NCBI GenBank assembly: GCA_031385445.1
Contig: JANNBM010000018.1
Coordinates: forward strand, 37,052-101,051
Direction of reading: 5' to 3'
DNA: 64,000 nt
Source of the DNA: CAIYZT01 sp031385445
GTDB lineage: Bacteria; Pseudomonadota; Alphaproteobacteria; Rhodobacterales; Rhodobacteraceae
Below the pieces are notes generated by a model. The model was not told where the DNA came from. It worked only from the letters and a program-made list of their open reading frames with translations, and searched no databases. Below are positions 8,606 through 18,076 of the stretch, piece by piece. The stretch's first letter is position 1; every line of letters starts with the position of its first letter. The translations under genes and the position numbers were made by a program.

Positions 8606-9421
8606 ATGACAGACAGCGTTAAATCAGCGGTCGGGCTTTCGGGCGCAAGCGGGCTTTCAAGCGGGCTTGGCGGGCAGGGCGCGCGCGAGATTGTCGCAAT
8701 CATCGCGGTGGCGGTCCTTGTGATTGGTGGCGGCGAATTCTTGCTGCGCTATTTCGAGGTGCCGCAATATATTCTGCCGACGCCCTCGGCGATTGCGGCA
8801 GTGTTCAGTTCCGCCGAGATCGGAACCATTCTGCAGCACTACGGCTATACTCTGGTCGAGCTGTTTTCAGGCTATGCCATTGGTGCGAGCATCGGCTTGG
8901 CCCTTGCGGCGGTGATCACGCAATTCCCCTTCGTTGAAAAGGTGATCACGCCCTATATCCTGCTCCTTGTGACCACGCCGATGCTGGCACTGGTGCCGCT
9001 TTTGATCCTCAATTTCGGGTTCGGATATGCGCCGCGCATCATTGCGGTGGCGCTGGCCTCTGGCCCGATGGTGATGATCAACTCGGCGACGGGTTTCCGC
9101 CGGGTGGACGCGATGAAGATCGCACTCGCCACGTCTTATGGGGCCACAACCTTGCAGATTTTCAGCAAAATCCGGGTGCCGATGGCGATGCCGATGGTGA
9201 TTGTCGGTCTGATGATCGGCGCGATTTTTGGCATGATCACCGCCGTCGGCGCCGAAATGTCGGGCGGCGGGTTTGGCCTTGGCAGCCGCTTGACGACCTA
9301 TTCATCCACCCTGCGGATGCCCGAATTCTTTGCCTGCATCCTCGTCCTCGCGGTCACGGGCATTGCGATCTACGTCTTTTTCTTCTGGCTCGGCAAAAAG
9401 CTGGCTGGTTGGGAAAGCTGA
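8606..9421 (+). CDS. ABC transporter permease (SsuC/ThiX type)
   Basis: A 271-residue permease with about six hydrophobic segments and the BPD_transp_1 architecture. The stretch PTPSAIAAVF after the first helix is typical of the taurine/sulfonate/HMP group. ATG 8606 starts 6 bases after the ATPase stop. It is the single permease of this importer and probably works as a homodimer. Confidence 0.85.
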   Translation: MTDSVKSAVGLSGASGLSSGLGGQGAREIVAIIAVAVLVIGGGEFLLRYFEVPQYILPTPSAIAAVFSSAEIGTILQHYGYTLVELFSGYAIGASIGLALAAVITQFPFVEKVITPYILLLVTTPMLALVPLLILNFGFGYAPRIIAVALASGPMVMINSATGFRRVDAMKIALATSYGATTLQIFSKIRVPMAMPMVIVGLMIGAIFGMITAVGAEMSGGGFGLGSRLTTYSSTLRMPEFFACILVLAVTGIAIYVFFFWLGKKLAGWES

Positions 9422-9428
9422 CCCAAAG

Positions 9429-9454
9429 CGGGCAATAAATCCGCGTGTTGCCCG
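9429..9454 (+). other. Hairpin between permease and binding-protein genes
   Basis: CGGGCAA (9429-9435) pairs with TTGCCCG (9448-9454). There is no T tract. Such stems ahead of binding-protein genes often stabilise the downstream mRNA, but this is inference. Confidence 0.35.
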
Positions 9455-9498
9455 TTCCATTCCCTATCGCGGCTGTTCACTTTTCGGGAGGAAACCCT

Positions 9499-10659
9499 AT
9501 GATATCCAACACGATAACACGCCGCCGACTGTTGCAAGTGGGGGCTGGCGGCATGGTTACAACCACCATCCTTGGCGGCGGTTTGCTGGCTCCAAGCGCG
9601 GCTTTTGCCAATCCCTATGACAAATTCACCTGGATTTCGCCGCGCGGCACCATCGAAGTGATGGACGACTACCCCTATTGGGTGGCCAAGGCGATGGGCT
9701 ATTTCGGCGATCTTGGGGTTGAAACGGCGATGGAGCCGGGGCCGTCTGACGGCACCGCGGTGGTCAAATTCGTGGCGGTTGAGCAGGCCGATATCGGCTT
9801 TCCGTCGCCCGGCGTTTTGTCCTTTGCCGTGAACAACGGCATGGATCTGGTGTCGATTTTTGGCAGCGGATACCTTGATCTGTTCAACATCGCGTTCCGC
9901 AAGGGCGAGGGCGTGAAGGACCTTAAAGAGCTGGAGGGCAAGACGGTGCTGCTGGGCTCCGCCGCATGGCAGGCGATTGCCGATCCGATGTTTGCGGCTG
10001 TCGGTGTCGATATCACGAAGATCACCTATGTCGAGGCAGGTTGGCCCACATGGACCACCGCTTTGGCCAGCGGACAAGGCGATGCTTGCCTTGCATGGGA
10101 GGGGTTGCGCGCTGATCTGGGGGCCAAAGGGCTTGATTTCGACTACTGGCTGGGGATGCGCGGCTCGCCTTTGCCGTCAAACTCGCTTGTGGTGCGCCGC
10201 GCCGATCTTGAAGACCCCGAGCGTCTGGCATTCTTGCAGAAATACCTGCGCGGCTGGGCCATGGGCAGTGAATTTGCCGACCGTAACCCGCGCGCGGCGG
10301 CGGATATCGTGTTCAAGGCGCTGCCAACCACGCTGGCCAACTATGGACCGCGCGCAGGCACCGAAAGCCTGATGCAGCTGCACCGCACCTTCAAGGGCGA
10401 CATGACAAAGCGCAGCGGTTGGGGCGAGCATGACATTGCTGGCTGGGACAAGTTCTTTAAAATCCTGAAGGATATTGGCATGTCCAGCATCGATATCGAC
10501 ACGGCGCGTTATGTCTCGAACGATTATATCGCCGATGCGAACGGGTTCGATATGGCGGCGGTTCACGCCGATGCAGATGCCTATGCGTTGCCCGAAGATC
10601 TGACGGCCATCGACATGGCCGATGTTGAGGCAAAGTTCTACGCCAACGTCATCAACTGA
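9499..10659 (+). CDS. ABC transporter substrate-binding protein, NMT1/THI5-like, Tat-exported
   Basis: A 386-residue periplasmic protein. The N-terminus carries a twin-arginine signal (ITRRRLLQVGAGG) with a probable cleavage after PSAAFA, so it is exported folded through Tat. The mature part resembles NMT1/THI5/SsuA binding proteins used for thiamine precursors, sulfonates and aromatics. ATG 9499 has a GGGAGGAAA ribosome-binding site; the in-frame region upstream has none. It ends the SsuBC-type operon, just before a strong hairpin at 10665-10688. Ligand unknown. Confidence 0.85.
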   Translation: MISNTITRRRLLQVGAGGMVTTTILGGGLLAPSAAFANPYDKFTWISPRGTIEVMDDYPYWVAKAMGYFGDLGVETAMEPGPSDGTAVVKFVAVEQADIGFPSPGVLSFAVNNGMDLVSIFGSGYLDLFNIAFRKGEGVKDLKELEGKTVLLGSAAWQAIADPMFAAVGVDITKITYVEAGWPTWTTALASGQGDACLAWEGLRADLGAKGLDFDYWLGMRGSPLPSNSLVVRRADLEDPERLAFLQKYLRGWAMGSEFADRNPRAAADIVFKALPTTLANYGPRAGTESLMQLHRTFKGDMTKRSGWGEHDIAGWDKFFKILKDIGMSSIDIDTARYVSNDYIADANGFDMAAVHADADAYALPEDLTAIDMADVEAKFYANVIN

Positions 10660-10664
10660 CAAAA

Positions 10665-10688
10665 CCGCGCGCCGGAGACGGCGCGCGG
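10665..10688 (+). terminator. GC-rich hairpin after the NMT1-type binding protein gene
   Basis: CCGCGCGCCG pairs perfectly with CGGCGCGCGG around a GAGA loop. It has no T tract, so it may be a weak terminator, a processing site or an mRNA-stabilising stem separating the importer from the kinase gene. Confidence 0.5.
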
Positions 10689-10736
10689 CACCGATAGCGC
10701 GGGCATGACGCCCCCTTCAACCCCAGGTCCACACGC

Positions 10737-12368
10737 ATGGCGCAGTTCATCAATTCCAAGGAAACCGCCGTTCAAGAGGCGCTTGACGGCTGCATTGCGG
10801 CATCAGGCGGGGCGCTTGTTCGGCTGGACGGGTATCCGTTCATCAAGGTGATCGCGCGGGCTGATCGGGATCGCTCCCGCGTGGCTGTCATCTCGGGGGG
10901 TGGATCGGGGCATGAACCTGCGCATGCCGGATTTGTCGGTCCCGGTATGCTGACGGCAGCCATCTGCGGCGAGGTTTTCGCCTCGCCTTCGGTGGACGCG
11001 GTCCTGGCAGGTATCTTGGCTGTCACAGGCACTGCGGGTTGTGTTTTGATCGTCAAGAATTACACCGGTGACCGGCTCAATTTTGGCCTTGCCGCTGAAC
11101 GCGCCCGGGCCTTTGGCAAACGGGTGAGCATGGTGATTGTGCCAGATGATATTGCCCTTGCCGATATCAGTCGCCCGCGCGGTTTGGCCGGAACCTTGCT
11201 GGTTCACAAGATCGCGGGGGCCGTCGCCGAAAGTGGCGGCGATTTCGATTCGGTCACTGCTGCGGCACAGCGGGCCGCCGCAGGGGCGATGACCATTGGC
11301 ATCAGTCTGGATACCTGCACAGTGCCCGGCTCGCCCAAGGAAAACCGCATCGGCCCCGGCGAAATCGAGATTGGTCTTGGCATTCACGGCGAGCCGGGCG
11401 CGCAGCAAATTCCGTATCTTGGCGCGAAACAAGCGATGGCAGATGTGGTGAAACACTTCGCCCCCAAGATGAACTCGGGCCGCTATGCCGCGCTTTTGAA
11501 CAATCTCGGGTCGACCACGGAACTGGAAATGGCGATCCTGACCCACGAGTTGCGGTTGTCAGCGATTGGCCCCGCTATTTCGCATATCATCGGCCCCGCT
11601 CCGATGATGACGGCGCTGGACATGCACGGATTCTCGCTGACGCTTTATCCGCTTTGCGGCGAAGATGAGGTGCTTTTGGCCGCCAGGACGCCGCTGCGCG
11701 CGTGGCCGGGGTTGCAGGGTTTCGCGGCCCCGAAAAACCTTCCCTTGCCCGACGGTCTGATCCCGCTGCGGCAAATCCCCTCGGCCAATCTGGCGACGGC
11801 GGCTTTTCTGACCCGGTGTTGCAAGGCGCTGATTGCGGCAGAGGTGGATCTGAACGCTTTGGATGCCAAGTCGGGCGATGGTGATACCGGATCGACCCTC
11901 GCGGGTGCCGCGCGGGCACTTTTGCTCAACATGGATCAGTTGCCCCTGTCGGACCACACCCAACTGTTTCGCGCGCTGGGCCAAGAGCTTAGCCAGACCA
12001 TGGGCGGGTCTTCGGGGGTTTTGCTGGCGATATACTGCGCGGCGGCGGGGGATGCGATGTCTGGCGGGCACAGTCTGGCGGGCGCGTTGAAAATGGGGCT
12101 TGCCCGGATGCAAGAGGTGGGCGGGGCAGAATTGGGCGACCGGACCATGATTGACGCCTTGGGGCCTGCGCTTGATGCTTTGCCGCAGGGAATTGGCGCT
12201 GCGGCGACTGCGGCGAGGGCAGGCGCAAACCGGACGGCCATGATGTCAAAAGCCCATGCCGGGCGCGCAAGTTATATCAGTGCAGCAAACCTGGTGGGCC
12301 ATGTTGATCCGGGGGCCGAAGCGGTGGCGCGGGTTTTTGAAGCCCTCTGCGAGATGGCGGTCCCGTAG
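10737..12368 (+). CDS. Fused DhaK-DhaL dihydroxyacetone-type kinase
   Basis: A 543-residue ATP-dependent ketose kinase. The N-terminal DhaK part has GGGSGHEPAHAG, an Asp in NYTGDRL, and the covalent substrate-binding His in LGIHGEPGA (His217). The C-terminal DhaL part (about residue 345 on) has the Mg-ATP loop DAKSGDGDTGSTL and GRASYI. This single-chain form resembles Citrobacter-type DHA kinases and the erythrulose kinases LerK/DerK, so the substrate could be dihydroxyacetone or a C4 ketose. It ends 5 bases before the convergent ROK regulator gene. Placed between two importers, it may phosphorylate a product of either pathway. Confidence 0.9.
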   Translation: MAQFINSKETAVQEALDGCIAASGGALVRLDGYPFIKVIARADRDRSRVAVISGGGSGHEPAHAGFVGPGMLTAAICGEVFASPSVDAVLAGILAVTGTAGCVLIVKNYTGDRLNFGLAAERARAFGKRVSMVIVPDDIALADISRPRGLAGTLLVHKIAGAVAESGGDFDSVTAAAQRAAAGAMTIGISLDTCTVPGSPKENRIGPGEIEIGLGIHGEPGAQQIPYLGAKQAMADVVKHFAPKMNSGRYAALLNNLGSTTELEMAILTHELRLSAIGPAISHIIGPAPMMTALDMHGFSLTLYPLCGEDEVLLAARTPLRAWPGLQGFAAPKNLPLPDGLIPLRQIPSANLATAAFLTRCCKALIAAEVDLNALDAKSGDGDTGSTLAGAARALLLNMDQLPLSDHTQLFRALGQELSQTMGGSSGVLLAIYCAAAGDAMSGGHSLAGALKMGLARMQEVGGAELGDRTMIDALGPALDALPQGIGAAATAARAGANRTAMMSKAHAGRASYISAANLVGHVDPGAEAVARVFEALCEMAVP

Positions 12369-12373
12369 ATGCG

Positions 12374-13456
12374 TTATGCCGCCACGGTAAAACGGGACGC
12401 ATAGGGCAGGCTTGCCGCGCCGACCGCCTTTGGCGACTGGCCGATTTTGCCAACCACCGCGTTGACGCCATGTTCGCTTTTCGCCAGCTCGTCGCAAATC
12501 GCCTGACACAGTTCGCGCGGGGCGTAGGACGACAGAACAACGGTGCCGACATCAACGAACTGGCGCGCATCGCGGACCTTGCTGGCAAGCATCTTTACGC
12601 AATCCGATTTCCAGCTTGCAACCGCCCGTTCATATTGCGGTGATCCTTCGGCTATGCGCCACAGATCTTCAGTCGAAACACCATTTGCCCCCAAGGCACG
12701 TTCAAAGTGCAAAAGGCCAACATCATAGCTGGAATTTGCCCCGCTGCGATGGATCTGATGGTTCAGCACCAGCCGCGAATGGACCATCGCGCCGATGTAA
12801 AAGAACAGATAGTTATCCAGATCGCGCGCGATGCCGAACAGGCTTTCGCCATTTGCGGCGGATGTCACATCGTTTTGAACGAACACTTCCAGACCAAGAT
12901 CGGCCTCGGCGCGCTGCTTAAACGCCGTCAATTCCTGCGTGTCGGCAAAAGCTTCAGGCAGGGCAAGGCCAATGCCCGCGATCCGCCTGCGCTTGGCCTT
13001 GCTGATCTTGCCCAGCAGGGATTCAACCGTTGCAAAAAGCGCCGGATGCACATAATCCGCGCCCGGTATTTCGTGCCGCAAAGCGGCGCTTTCGATAACC
13101 CCGCCGACAAAGTCGATCAGCACGATGTCGGTTGTGCGAAAGCCAATGCTGACCCCGATCGAATAGGCGCCGTCGGGGTTCAGCGCCATCGGAATGGTCG
13201 GCGGCCCCATCCTGCCGCGCTGTGCCTCGCCTCGGGTAACCAGCCCTTCTTGCTCTAACGAGCGGACAATGACCGAGATTGTTTGCGCCGAAAGGCCGGT
13301 TTTTTCACCAATTTCAAACCGGGATGTGCTGCCATGTTGCAGCAACATCGACAGAACCAGCCGTTCATTATAGCTGCGCACGCTGACGGCATTCAGACCG
13401 AATGCCCTGTCGGCGATGCGAATCGGGTTTGGCGGGGCAAAGCGCATGTCAGGCAT
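12374..13456 (-). CDS. ROK-family transcriptional repressor (NagC/XylR type)
   Basis: A 360-residue regulator with an N-terminal winged helix (ISVIVRSLEQEGLVTRGEA recognition region, about residues 60-80) fused to a ROK sugar-binding domain (FVQNDVTSAA). The zinc-binding CxCGxxGCxE motif of ROK kinases is missing, as is common in repressor members. It lies opposite to the kinase and next to an SGNH hydrolase gene read in the same direction. It most likely senses a sugar or sugar derivative and controls the importer at 14464-19030. A second ATG three codons in (13447) is an alternative start. Confidence 0.85.
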   Translation of the reverse strand: MPDMRFAPPNPIRIADRAFGLNAVSVRSYNERLVLSMLLQHGSTSRFEIGEKTGLSAQTISVIVRSLEQEGLVTRGEAQRGRMGPPTIPMALNPDGAYSIGVSIGFRTTDIVLIDFVGGVIESAALRHEIPGADYVHPALFATVESLLGKISKAKRRRIAGIGLALPEAFADTQELTAFKQRAEADLGLEVFVQNDVTSAANGESLFGIARDLDNYLFFYIGAMVHSRLVLNHQIHRSGANSSYDVGLLHFERALGANGVSTEDLWRIAEGSPQYERAVASWKSDCVKMLASKVRDARQFVDVGTVVLSSYAPRELCQAICDELAKSEHGVNAVVGKIGQSPKAVGAASLPYASRFTVAA

Positions 13457-13495
13457 CGGGCTGTTGTCCTTTGCGGGCGCTATACTGCGATATTT

Positions 13496-14143
13496 TCATT
13501 CGACCGCCCACCCTATTGCTGCGACTTCCAGGGCCAGTGCAAGACCAAGTTGGCGATGGGCCTGCGCACTCAAGTGGAAGCCGTCGGCAGGATCACAGGC
13601 ACAGACTGACGCGGCATCAAAGAAATGCACTTCCTTCGAATCAGCCTGAATTTCAAATTCCAGCGCAAGCTTGCGAGAGATTTCCGGCGCGCCTTCAAAC
13701 ACGCCGGACCATTCGTGCAGATCGTCCAACATGGGCGGCGGCGCCACGATCAGAATCTCGGGGATATGGCCCTTTGGCCCCGGCGCCAGTTCTTTGATGT
13801 CATAAATCAGACAGCCAATTCCCATGGCCACTTCGGGGGCTGTCTGGAAAAATCGGCGCTTCAGGTCATTGGTGCCAAGCATCAGGATGATGATGTCGAT
13901 CGGGGCATGACTTTGCACGCAAGGCGTCAGATACCGGCGCCCGTTTTTGTGAATGCCTTCAATGGGATCATCGCGCACGGTGGTGCGCCCGCTCAGGCCC
14001 TCTTCGATAATATGCCACCCTGCACCAAGCTCTGCCGCCATGATGCCCGGCCAGCGCTGCGCATGGCCAAACCTGTCCAAAGGTCCGCGCCCCGGAATTT
14101 GACCAAACGTGTTGGAGTCGCCAAAGCAAAGTGCTGTCTTCAT
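13496..14143 (-). CDS. SGNH/GDSL hydrolase (arylesterase or carbohydrate acetylesterase type)
   Basis: A 215-residue hydrolase with block I FGDSNTFG (nucleophile Ser), block III MLGTND, and a C-terminal DGFHLS holding the catalytic Asp/His. It also contains IIEEGLSGRTT, shared almost exactly with the second SGNH protein at 19402, so the two are paralogs. No signal peptide is seen, so it acts in the cytoplasm, perhaps deacylating an imported sugar ester. It sits 39 bases upstream of the ROK repressor gene in the same orientation. Confidence 0.85.
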   Translation of the reverse strand: MKTALCFGDSNTFGQIPGRGPLDRFGHAQRWPGIMAAELGAGWHIIEEGLSGRTTVRDDPIEGIHKNGRRYLTPCVQSHAPIDIIILMLGTNDLKRRFFQTAPEVAMGIGCLIYDIKELAPGPKGHIPEILIVAPPPMLDDLHEWSGVFEGAPEISRKLALEFEIQADSKEVHFFDAASVCACDPADGFHLSAQAHRQLGLALALEVAAIGWAVE

Positions 14144-14463
14144 GCGCCGGCCCTCTTTGATCTTCGCGATCCTGGCAAATACCTATCAGCAGAAACGCAA
14201 AGTCTGCAAGGCCTCTACATATTCATTCACTCTGAATAAGTGTTGACTTGTGCAGATCGTTCTGTTTGTTTTGCCTTAAGCAGACTTGGCCGGAGGAGAG
14301 CCTGCCGGGCTGCGTGGGGGAGGTAGGCGAGGTGCGCACGAGATGCGGCGCATGCCGATAATGATTGAATAATTCCCCCCTCGGACACGGATGCCATCGG
14401 CCTTGACCCATGGCGCAACCAACGGAACCTGTGCCGCGCATGGGCCAAAATAGGAGGAAAACG
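14144..14463. promoter_or_regulatory. Divergent promoter region between SGNH hydrolase and sugar importer
   Basis: A 320-bp gap between divergent genes. TATTCA (14220-14225) and TGAATA (14233-14238) form a small dyad immediately ahead of a TTGACT -35-like hexamer (14243-14248), a possible operator over the importer promoter. A matching -10 box is not clear. The importer's ribosome-binding site AGGAGG sits just before ATG 14464. Confidence 0.35.
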
Positions 14464-15537
14464 ATGCGATCTAATTTTCTGAAAAGTGCTGTAGCAGTTG
14501 TTGCCCTAACTGCTGCGCTGTCCGGTGCCGCAATGGCCGAAGACGTGTTCTTGATGGATGGCGTGACGCCAAGCACCAAAGACACCACTTTGGTGCCCGC
14601 AGGAACGTTCAAGAAGGATGGCCCCTGGGTCATCGGGATGAGCGATTTTGGCGTGAATGCCAACACCTGGACGGTGCAGGTCGCGCATGAAACCGAAGCC
14701 GCCGCCGCCGCCGACCCGCGCATCGAAAAGCTGATCATCCTTGATGCGGGTTTCGATCAAGAAAAGCAGGTGGCCGATATCGAAGACCTGATCGCCCAAG
14801 GCGTTGACGCGATTATCGTTCAGCCGGTCACCTCGACATCCGCCAATGCCAGCATCGAGAAAGCCATTGCCGCGGGCATTCCGGTTATCTTGCACACGGG
14901 CCGGATCGAGTCCGATGCTTTTACCACCGAAATTCAGGGCGGGGCAGAGCATTTTGGCAAGGTCATGGGCGACTGGCTGGTCAAGAAAGTTGGCAATGAC
15001 GGCAAGATCTGGGTCATTCGCGGGCTGGCAGGCCACCCCGAAGATATCAACCGTTACAATGGCTTGCTGCAGTCTCTGGAAGGCACCAACATTGAAATCG
15101 TCGCAGAGCAGCCCGGCAGCTGGCAGTATGACACGGCAAAGAAGGTCTGCGAAACGCTGTATCTTGCCGACCCGAATGTCGATGGCATCTGGTCTTCGGG
15201 GGCTGACATGACCCGCGCTTGTGTCGATGTCTTCAAGCAGTTCGGTGCCGCGATCCCGCCGATTTCGGGCGAAGGCAACAACGGTTTCTTTGGCCAATGG
15301 ATCGAAGAAGGCTACGACTCCGTCTCGGCTGAATACAGCCCGTCGCAGGGGGCTGCGGGGGTGCGCGCGGCGGTCGCTTTGCTGGAAGGCAAAGAGCTGT
15401 TCAAACACTATGACTATAACCCCGAAGGTTGGGACAAAGAGAAGGCCGCGAAATACTATCGCGCCGATCTGTCGGCCAACGTCTGGTGGCCAAGCGAGTT
15501 GCCCGAAGAAAAGCTGCAAGAGCTGTACGGCAACTAA
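14464..15537 (+). CDS. Sugar ABC transporter substrate-binding protein (RbsB/Peripla_BP_4 type)
   Basis: A 357-residue periplasmic protein with a 25-residue Sec signal peptide ending AAMA. The mature part has the pattern of ribose/galactose-type binding proteins (LIAQGVDAIIVQPV; VDGIWSSGADMTR). ATG 14464 is preceded by AGGAGGAAAACG. It starts a four-gene importer operon with an RbsA-type ATPase and two RbsC-type permeases. The ligand is probably a pentose, polyol or sugar derivative; flanking SGNH esterases hint at an acylated sugar, but this is inference. Confidence 0.9.
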   Translation: MRSNFLKSAVAVVALTAALSGAAMAEDVFLMDGVTPSTKDTTLVPAGTFKKDGPWVIGMSDFGVNANTWTVQVAHETEAAAAADPRIEKLIILDAGFDQEKQVADIEDLIAQGVDAIIVQPVTSTSANASIEKAIAAGIPVILHTGRIESDAFTTEIQGGAEHFGKVMGDWLVKKVGNDGKIWVIRGLAGHPEDINRYNGLLQSLEGTNIEIVAEQPGSWQYDTAKKVCETLYLADPNVDGIWSSGADMTRACVDVFKQFGAAIPPISGEGNNGFFGQWIEEGYDSVSAEYSPSQGAAGVRAAVALLEGKELFKHYDYNPEGWDKEKAAKYYRADLSANVWWPSELPEEKLQELYGN

Positions 15538-15548
15538 GAAAATCAGCG

Positions 15549-15570
15549 CGGGGTGGCCTTTGCCGCCCCG
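15549..15570 (+). other. Hairpin between sugar-binding protein and ATPase genes
   Basis: CGGGG (15549-15553) and CCCCG (15566-15570) close a stem enclosing a GGC/GCC pair. There is no T tract. Similar stems raise binding-protein mRNA level relative to the downstream genes in many sugar importers. Confidence 0.4.
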
Positions 15571-15594
15571 TGCATTCCTGGGGAGAAACAAGCG

Positions 15595-17115
15595 ATGTTT
15601 GACGCAGAGCCAGCGTGCCTGATCGAGATGCAATCGATCACAAAGGCATTTGGGGCAAGCCGCGTGTTAAAGGACGTAACCCTGCGCCTGCGCTCGGGGT
15701 CTGTGCATGCGCTGATGGGCGAAAACGGCGCGGGCAAGTCCACGCTGATGAAGATCCTTGCAGGCGTGCATCGCAGTGACGAGGGGCGCATCCTGAAAGA
15801 CGGCGAGCCGCTGCATCTGCCGTCCCCGCGTGAGGCTTTGGCAGCGGGAATTTCCACCGTGTTTCAGGAATTGTCGCTTTTGCCAAACCTGACCATTGCC
15901 GAAAACATGTTTCTGGGCCGCGAATATCTGACAGCAACTGGCAATCTTGATCGCCGCAGAATGCGGGCCGAAACGGCCAAAGCGCTGGCAGAGCTGGACC
16001 TGAAGCTGGACCCCGATCAGCTTGTGTCGACCCTGACCATCGCCGAACGCCAGTTTGTCGAGATCGCCCATGGCATCAAGGCAGAGGCCAAAGTGCTGAT
16101 CCTTGATGAACCCACGGCCGCATTGAACGCCGCAGATGTCGAGGTTTTGAACCGCAGCATTCGCCGCCTGAAGGCTGACGGCAAGGCGGTCGTCTATATC
16201 TCGCACCGGATGGACGAGATTTTTGACATCTGCGACGAGGTGACTGTGCTGAAGGACGGTCAAACCATCGGCACAAGGCGGATCAGCGATGTAACGCCCG
16301 ATGGATTGATTGCGATGATGGTCGGGCGCGAGCTTTCGGATCTGTTCCCGGTGCGGCCTGCGGCGCTTGGGGCGCCTGTCCTGGAAGTCACGGGCTTTCG
16401 AACGAATGCGTTGGCGCGACCCTTCGATCTGATCCTGCACAGGGGCGAAATTCTTGGGCTGGCAGGTTTGGAAGGGCAGGGGCAGCAAAGCATAATGCGG
16501 TCCTTGATCGGCCGTTTTCAGCCCGCTGGCGGCACCCTTCGTTTGCTGGGCCAATCGCTTAAGTTCCCAAGCCTTGCGAACGGCGTGCGCGCGATGGCGC
16601 AGCTGGGCGTGGGATTTGTGCCCGAGGACCGCAAGGAAGAAGGGTTGATGCTGGGCCTGTCGGTCGCGGCCAATCTGGTCATCGGCCTGCATGCCGAAAA
16701 GCCGGCTTTCACCCGCGCGCGCGGTCTTGGCGCTGTGGTGCAGCGGATGATGACCGCGTTGCACGTGCGCGCCGCAAGTACGGACATTCCAGTTGGCGCG
16801 CTGTCTGGTGGCAACCAGCAAAAGGTGCTTTTGGGCCGCTATCTGGCGCGGGACGTCAAGATTTTGGTGATCGAAGAGCCGACGCGCGGTGTCGATGTCG
16901 GGGCCAAGTCCGAAATCTATGGCCTTTTGCGCGATTTCGCCAATGCAGGCGGCGCGGTTTTGGTGACATCGCGCGAAACGGTGGAGTTGATCGGGCTGTG
17001 TGACCGGCTGGCGGTTGTCCATGGCAATACCGTGGTGACCCAGATGCCAGCCGCCGATGCAACCGAGCACAGCATTCTTGCGGCGGCTCTGACGGCAGAG
17101 GGGTTGGCAGCGTGA
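15595..17115 (+). CDS. Sugar ABC transporter ATP-binding protein, duplicated ATPase (RbsA/MglA type)
   Basis: A 506-residue protein with two ABC domains. The first has Walker A GENGAGKST and Walker B VLILDEPTAAL. The second has a degenerate Walker A (GLEGQGQQS) but an intact signature LSGGNQQKVLLGR, the usual arrangement in RbsA, MglA and XylG. It energises the two permeases encoded next. ATG 15595 is chosen for the GGGGAGAAA ribosome-binding site. The stop overlaps the next start (GTGATG at 17112-17117). Confidence 0.9.
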   Translation: MFDAEPACLIEMQSITKAFGASRVLKDVTLRLRSGSVHALMGENGAGKSTLMKILAGVHRSDEGRILKDGEPLHLPSPREALAAGISTVFQELSLLPNLTIAENMFLGREYLTATGNLDRRRMRAETAKALAELDLKLDPDQLVSTLTIAERQFVEIAHGIKAEAKVLILDEPTAALNAADVEVLNRSIRRLKADGKAVVYISHRMDEIFDICDEVTVLKDGQTIGTRRISDVTPDGLIAMMVGRELSDLFPVRPAALGAPVLEVTGFRTNALARPFDLILHRGEILGLAGLEGQGQQSIMRSLIGRFQPAGGTLRLLGQSLKFPSLANGVRAMAQLGVGFVPEDRKEEGLMLGLSVAANLVIGLHAEKPAFTRARGLGAVVQRMMTALHVRAASTDIPVGALSGGNQQKVLLGRYLARDVKILVIEEPTRGVDVGAKSEIYGLLRDFANAGGAVLVTSRETVELIGLCDRLAVVHGNTVVTQMPAADATEHSILAAALTAEGLAA

Positions 17116-18074
17116 TGGCGTGGCTTCGTTCCGGGTTTTCAACGCGGCGCAGCAGACATGGCCTTTGGGGCGTGCCTTTGGTGATCGTTGCCGTTTTGGT
17201 GGTGGTCTTAACCGCAGGCACTGACCAGTTTGCAACCCGCGAAAACCTGTTCAACCTGATCGCCCAAGCGATGCCGCTGCTTATTGCGGCCATCGGGCAG
17301 CTGTTCGTCATCCTCGTCGGCGGCCTTGATTTGTCCATTGGATCCATCATCAGCTTTTCGACCGCAATCCTGTCGCTGGATGGTCCGGCGGCGCTGCTGA
17401 TCCCGGCGGTTTTTGTGCTGGCCGCGCTCGTCGGGCTGATCAACGGACTGGTGATCACGCGGTTGAATGTGCATCCGATCATCGCAACGCTGGCGATGCA
17501 GTACATCCTGCTCGGCATCACCCGCATCTTGCGCCCGGTGTCGGGGGGAGAGATTCCACCGATTGTTATCGCCGCAGTTCAAGGCACTGTCGTGGGCCTG
17601 CCAATGCCCTTGTTCTGGGGGCTGCTTGCCGTCGGCATCGCGGCCAAGGTTCTTTACGGCAGCCGTTTTGGCCTGCACCTTTTTGGCATCGGCGGCGGAG
17701 TTGCGGCAGGCGTGGAAGATGCCGCCCGCAACTTTGGTATCCGTGTGGACCGGAACATCGTGCTGGCCTATGTCGCCTGCGCCCTGTTCGCAGCATTGGC
17801 GGGAATGTTTCTTGCGGGCCGGATCGTGTCGGGTGATCCAAATGTCGGGCTGTTGTTCGAGCTGGACGCGATCACGACGGTGGCCATTGGCGGAACGCAG
17901 CTTTCGGGCGGGGTTGGCAGTTTGCATGGCACCATACTGGGGGCGGTCATTATGGCGCTGCTCGCCAATGGAATGAACCTCGCCAACGTTTCCCCCTTCG
18001 TACAAACGGCGATCAAGGGCGGGCTTTTGCTGGCGATCGTCGGCTTGCAATCACGCAAAAAGATGGGGCTTTGA
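17112..18074 (+). CDS. Sugar ABC transporter permease (RbsC type)
   Basis: A 320-residue permease of the ribose/xylose/galactose group with 8-10 hydrophobic helices and the signature GGLDLSIGSI and GGTQLSGGVGSLHGTILGA. Start is GTG 17112 or ATG 17115, overlapping the ATPase stop. It partners with the second permease gene that follows by two bases. Two different permeases in one RbsABC-type importer are less common than one and imply a heterodimer. Confidence 0.88.
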   Translation: MMAWLRSGFSTRRSRHGLWGVPLVIVAVLVVVLTAGTDQFATRENLFNLIAQAMPLLIAAIGQLFVILVGGLDLSIGSIISFSTAILSLDGPAALLIPAVFVLAALVGLINGLVITRLNVHPIIATLAMQYILLGITRILRPVSGGEIPPIVIAAVQGTVVGLPMPLFWGLLAVGIAAKVLYGSRFGLHLFGIGGGVAAGVEDAARNFGIRVDRNIVLAYVACALFAALAGMFLAGRIVSGDPNVGLLFELDAITTVAIGGTQLSGGVGSLHGTILGAVIMALLANGMNLANVSPFVQTAIKGGLLLAIVGLQSRKKMGL

Positions 18075-18076
18075 CC

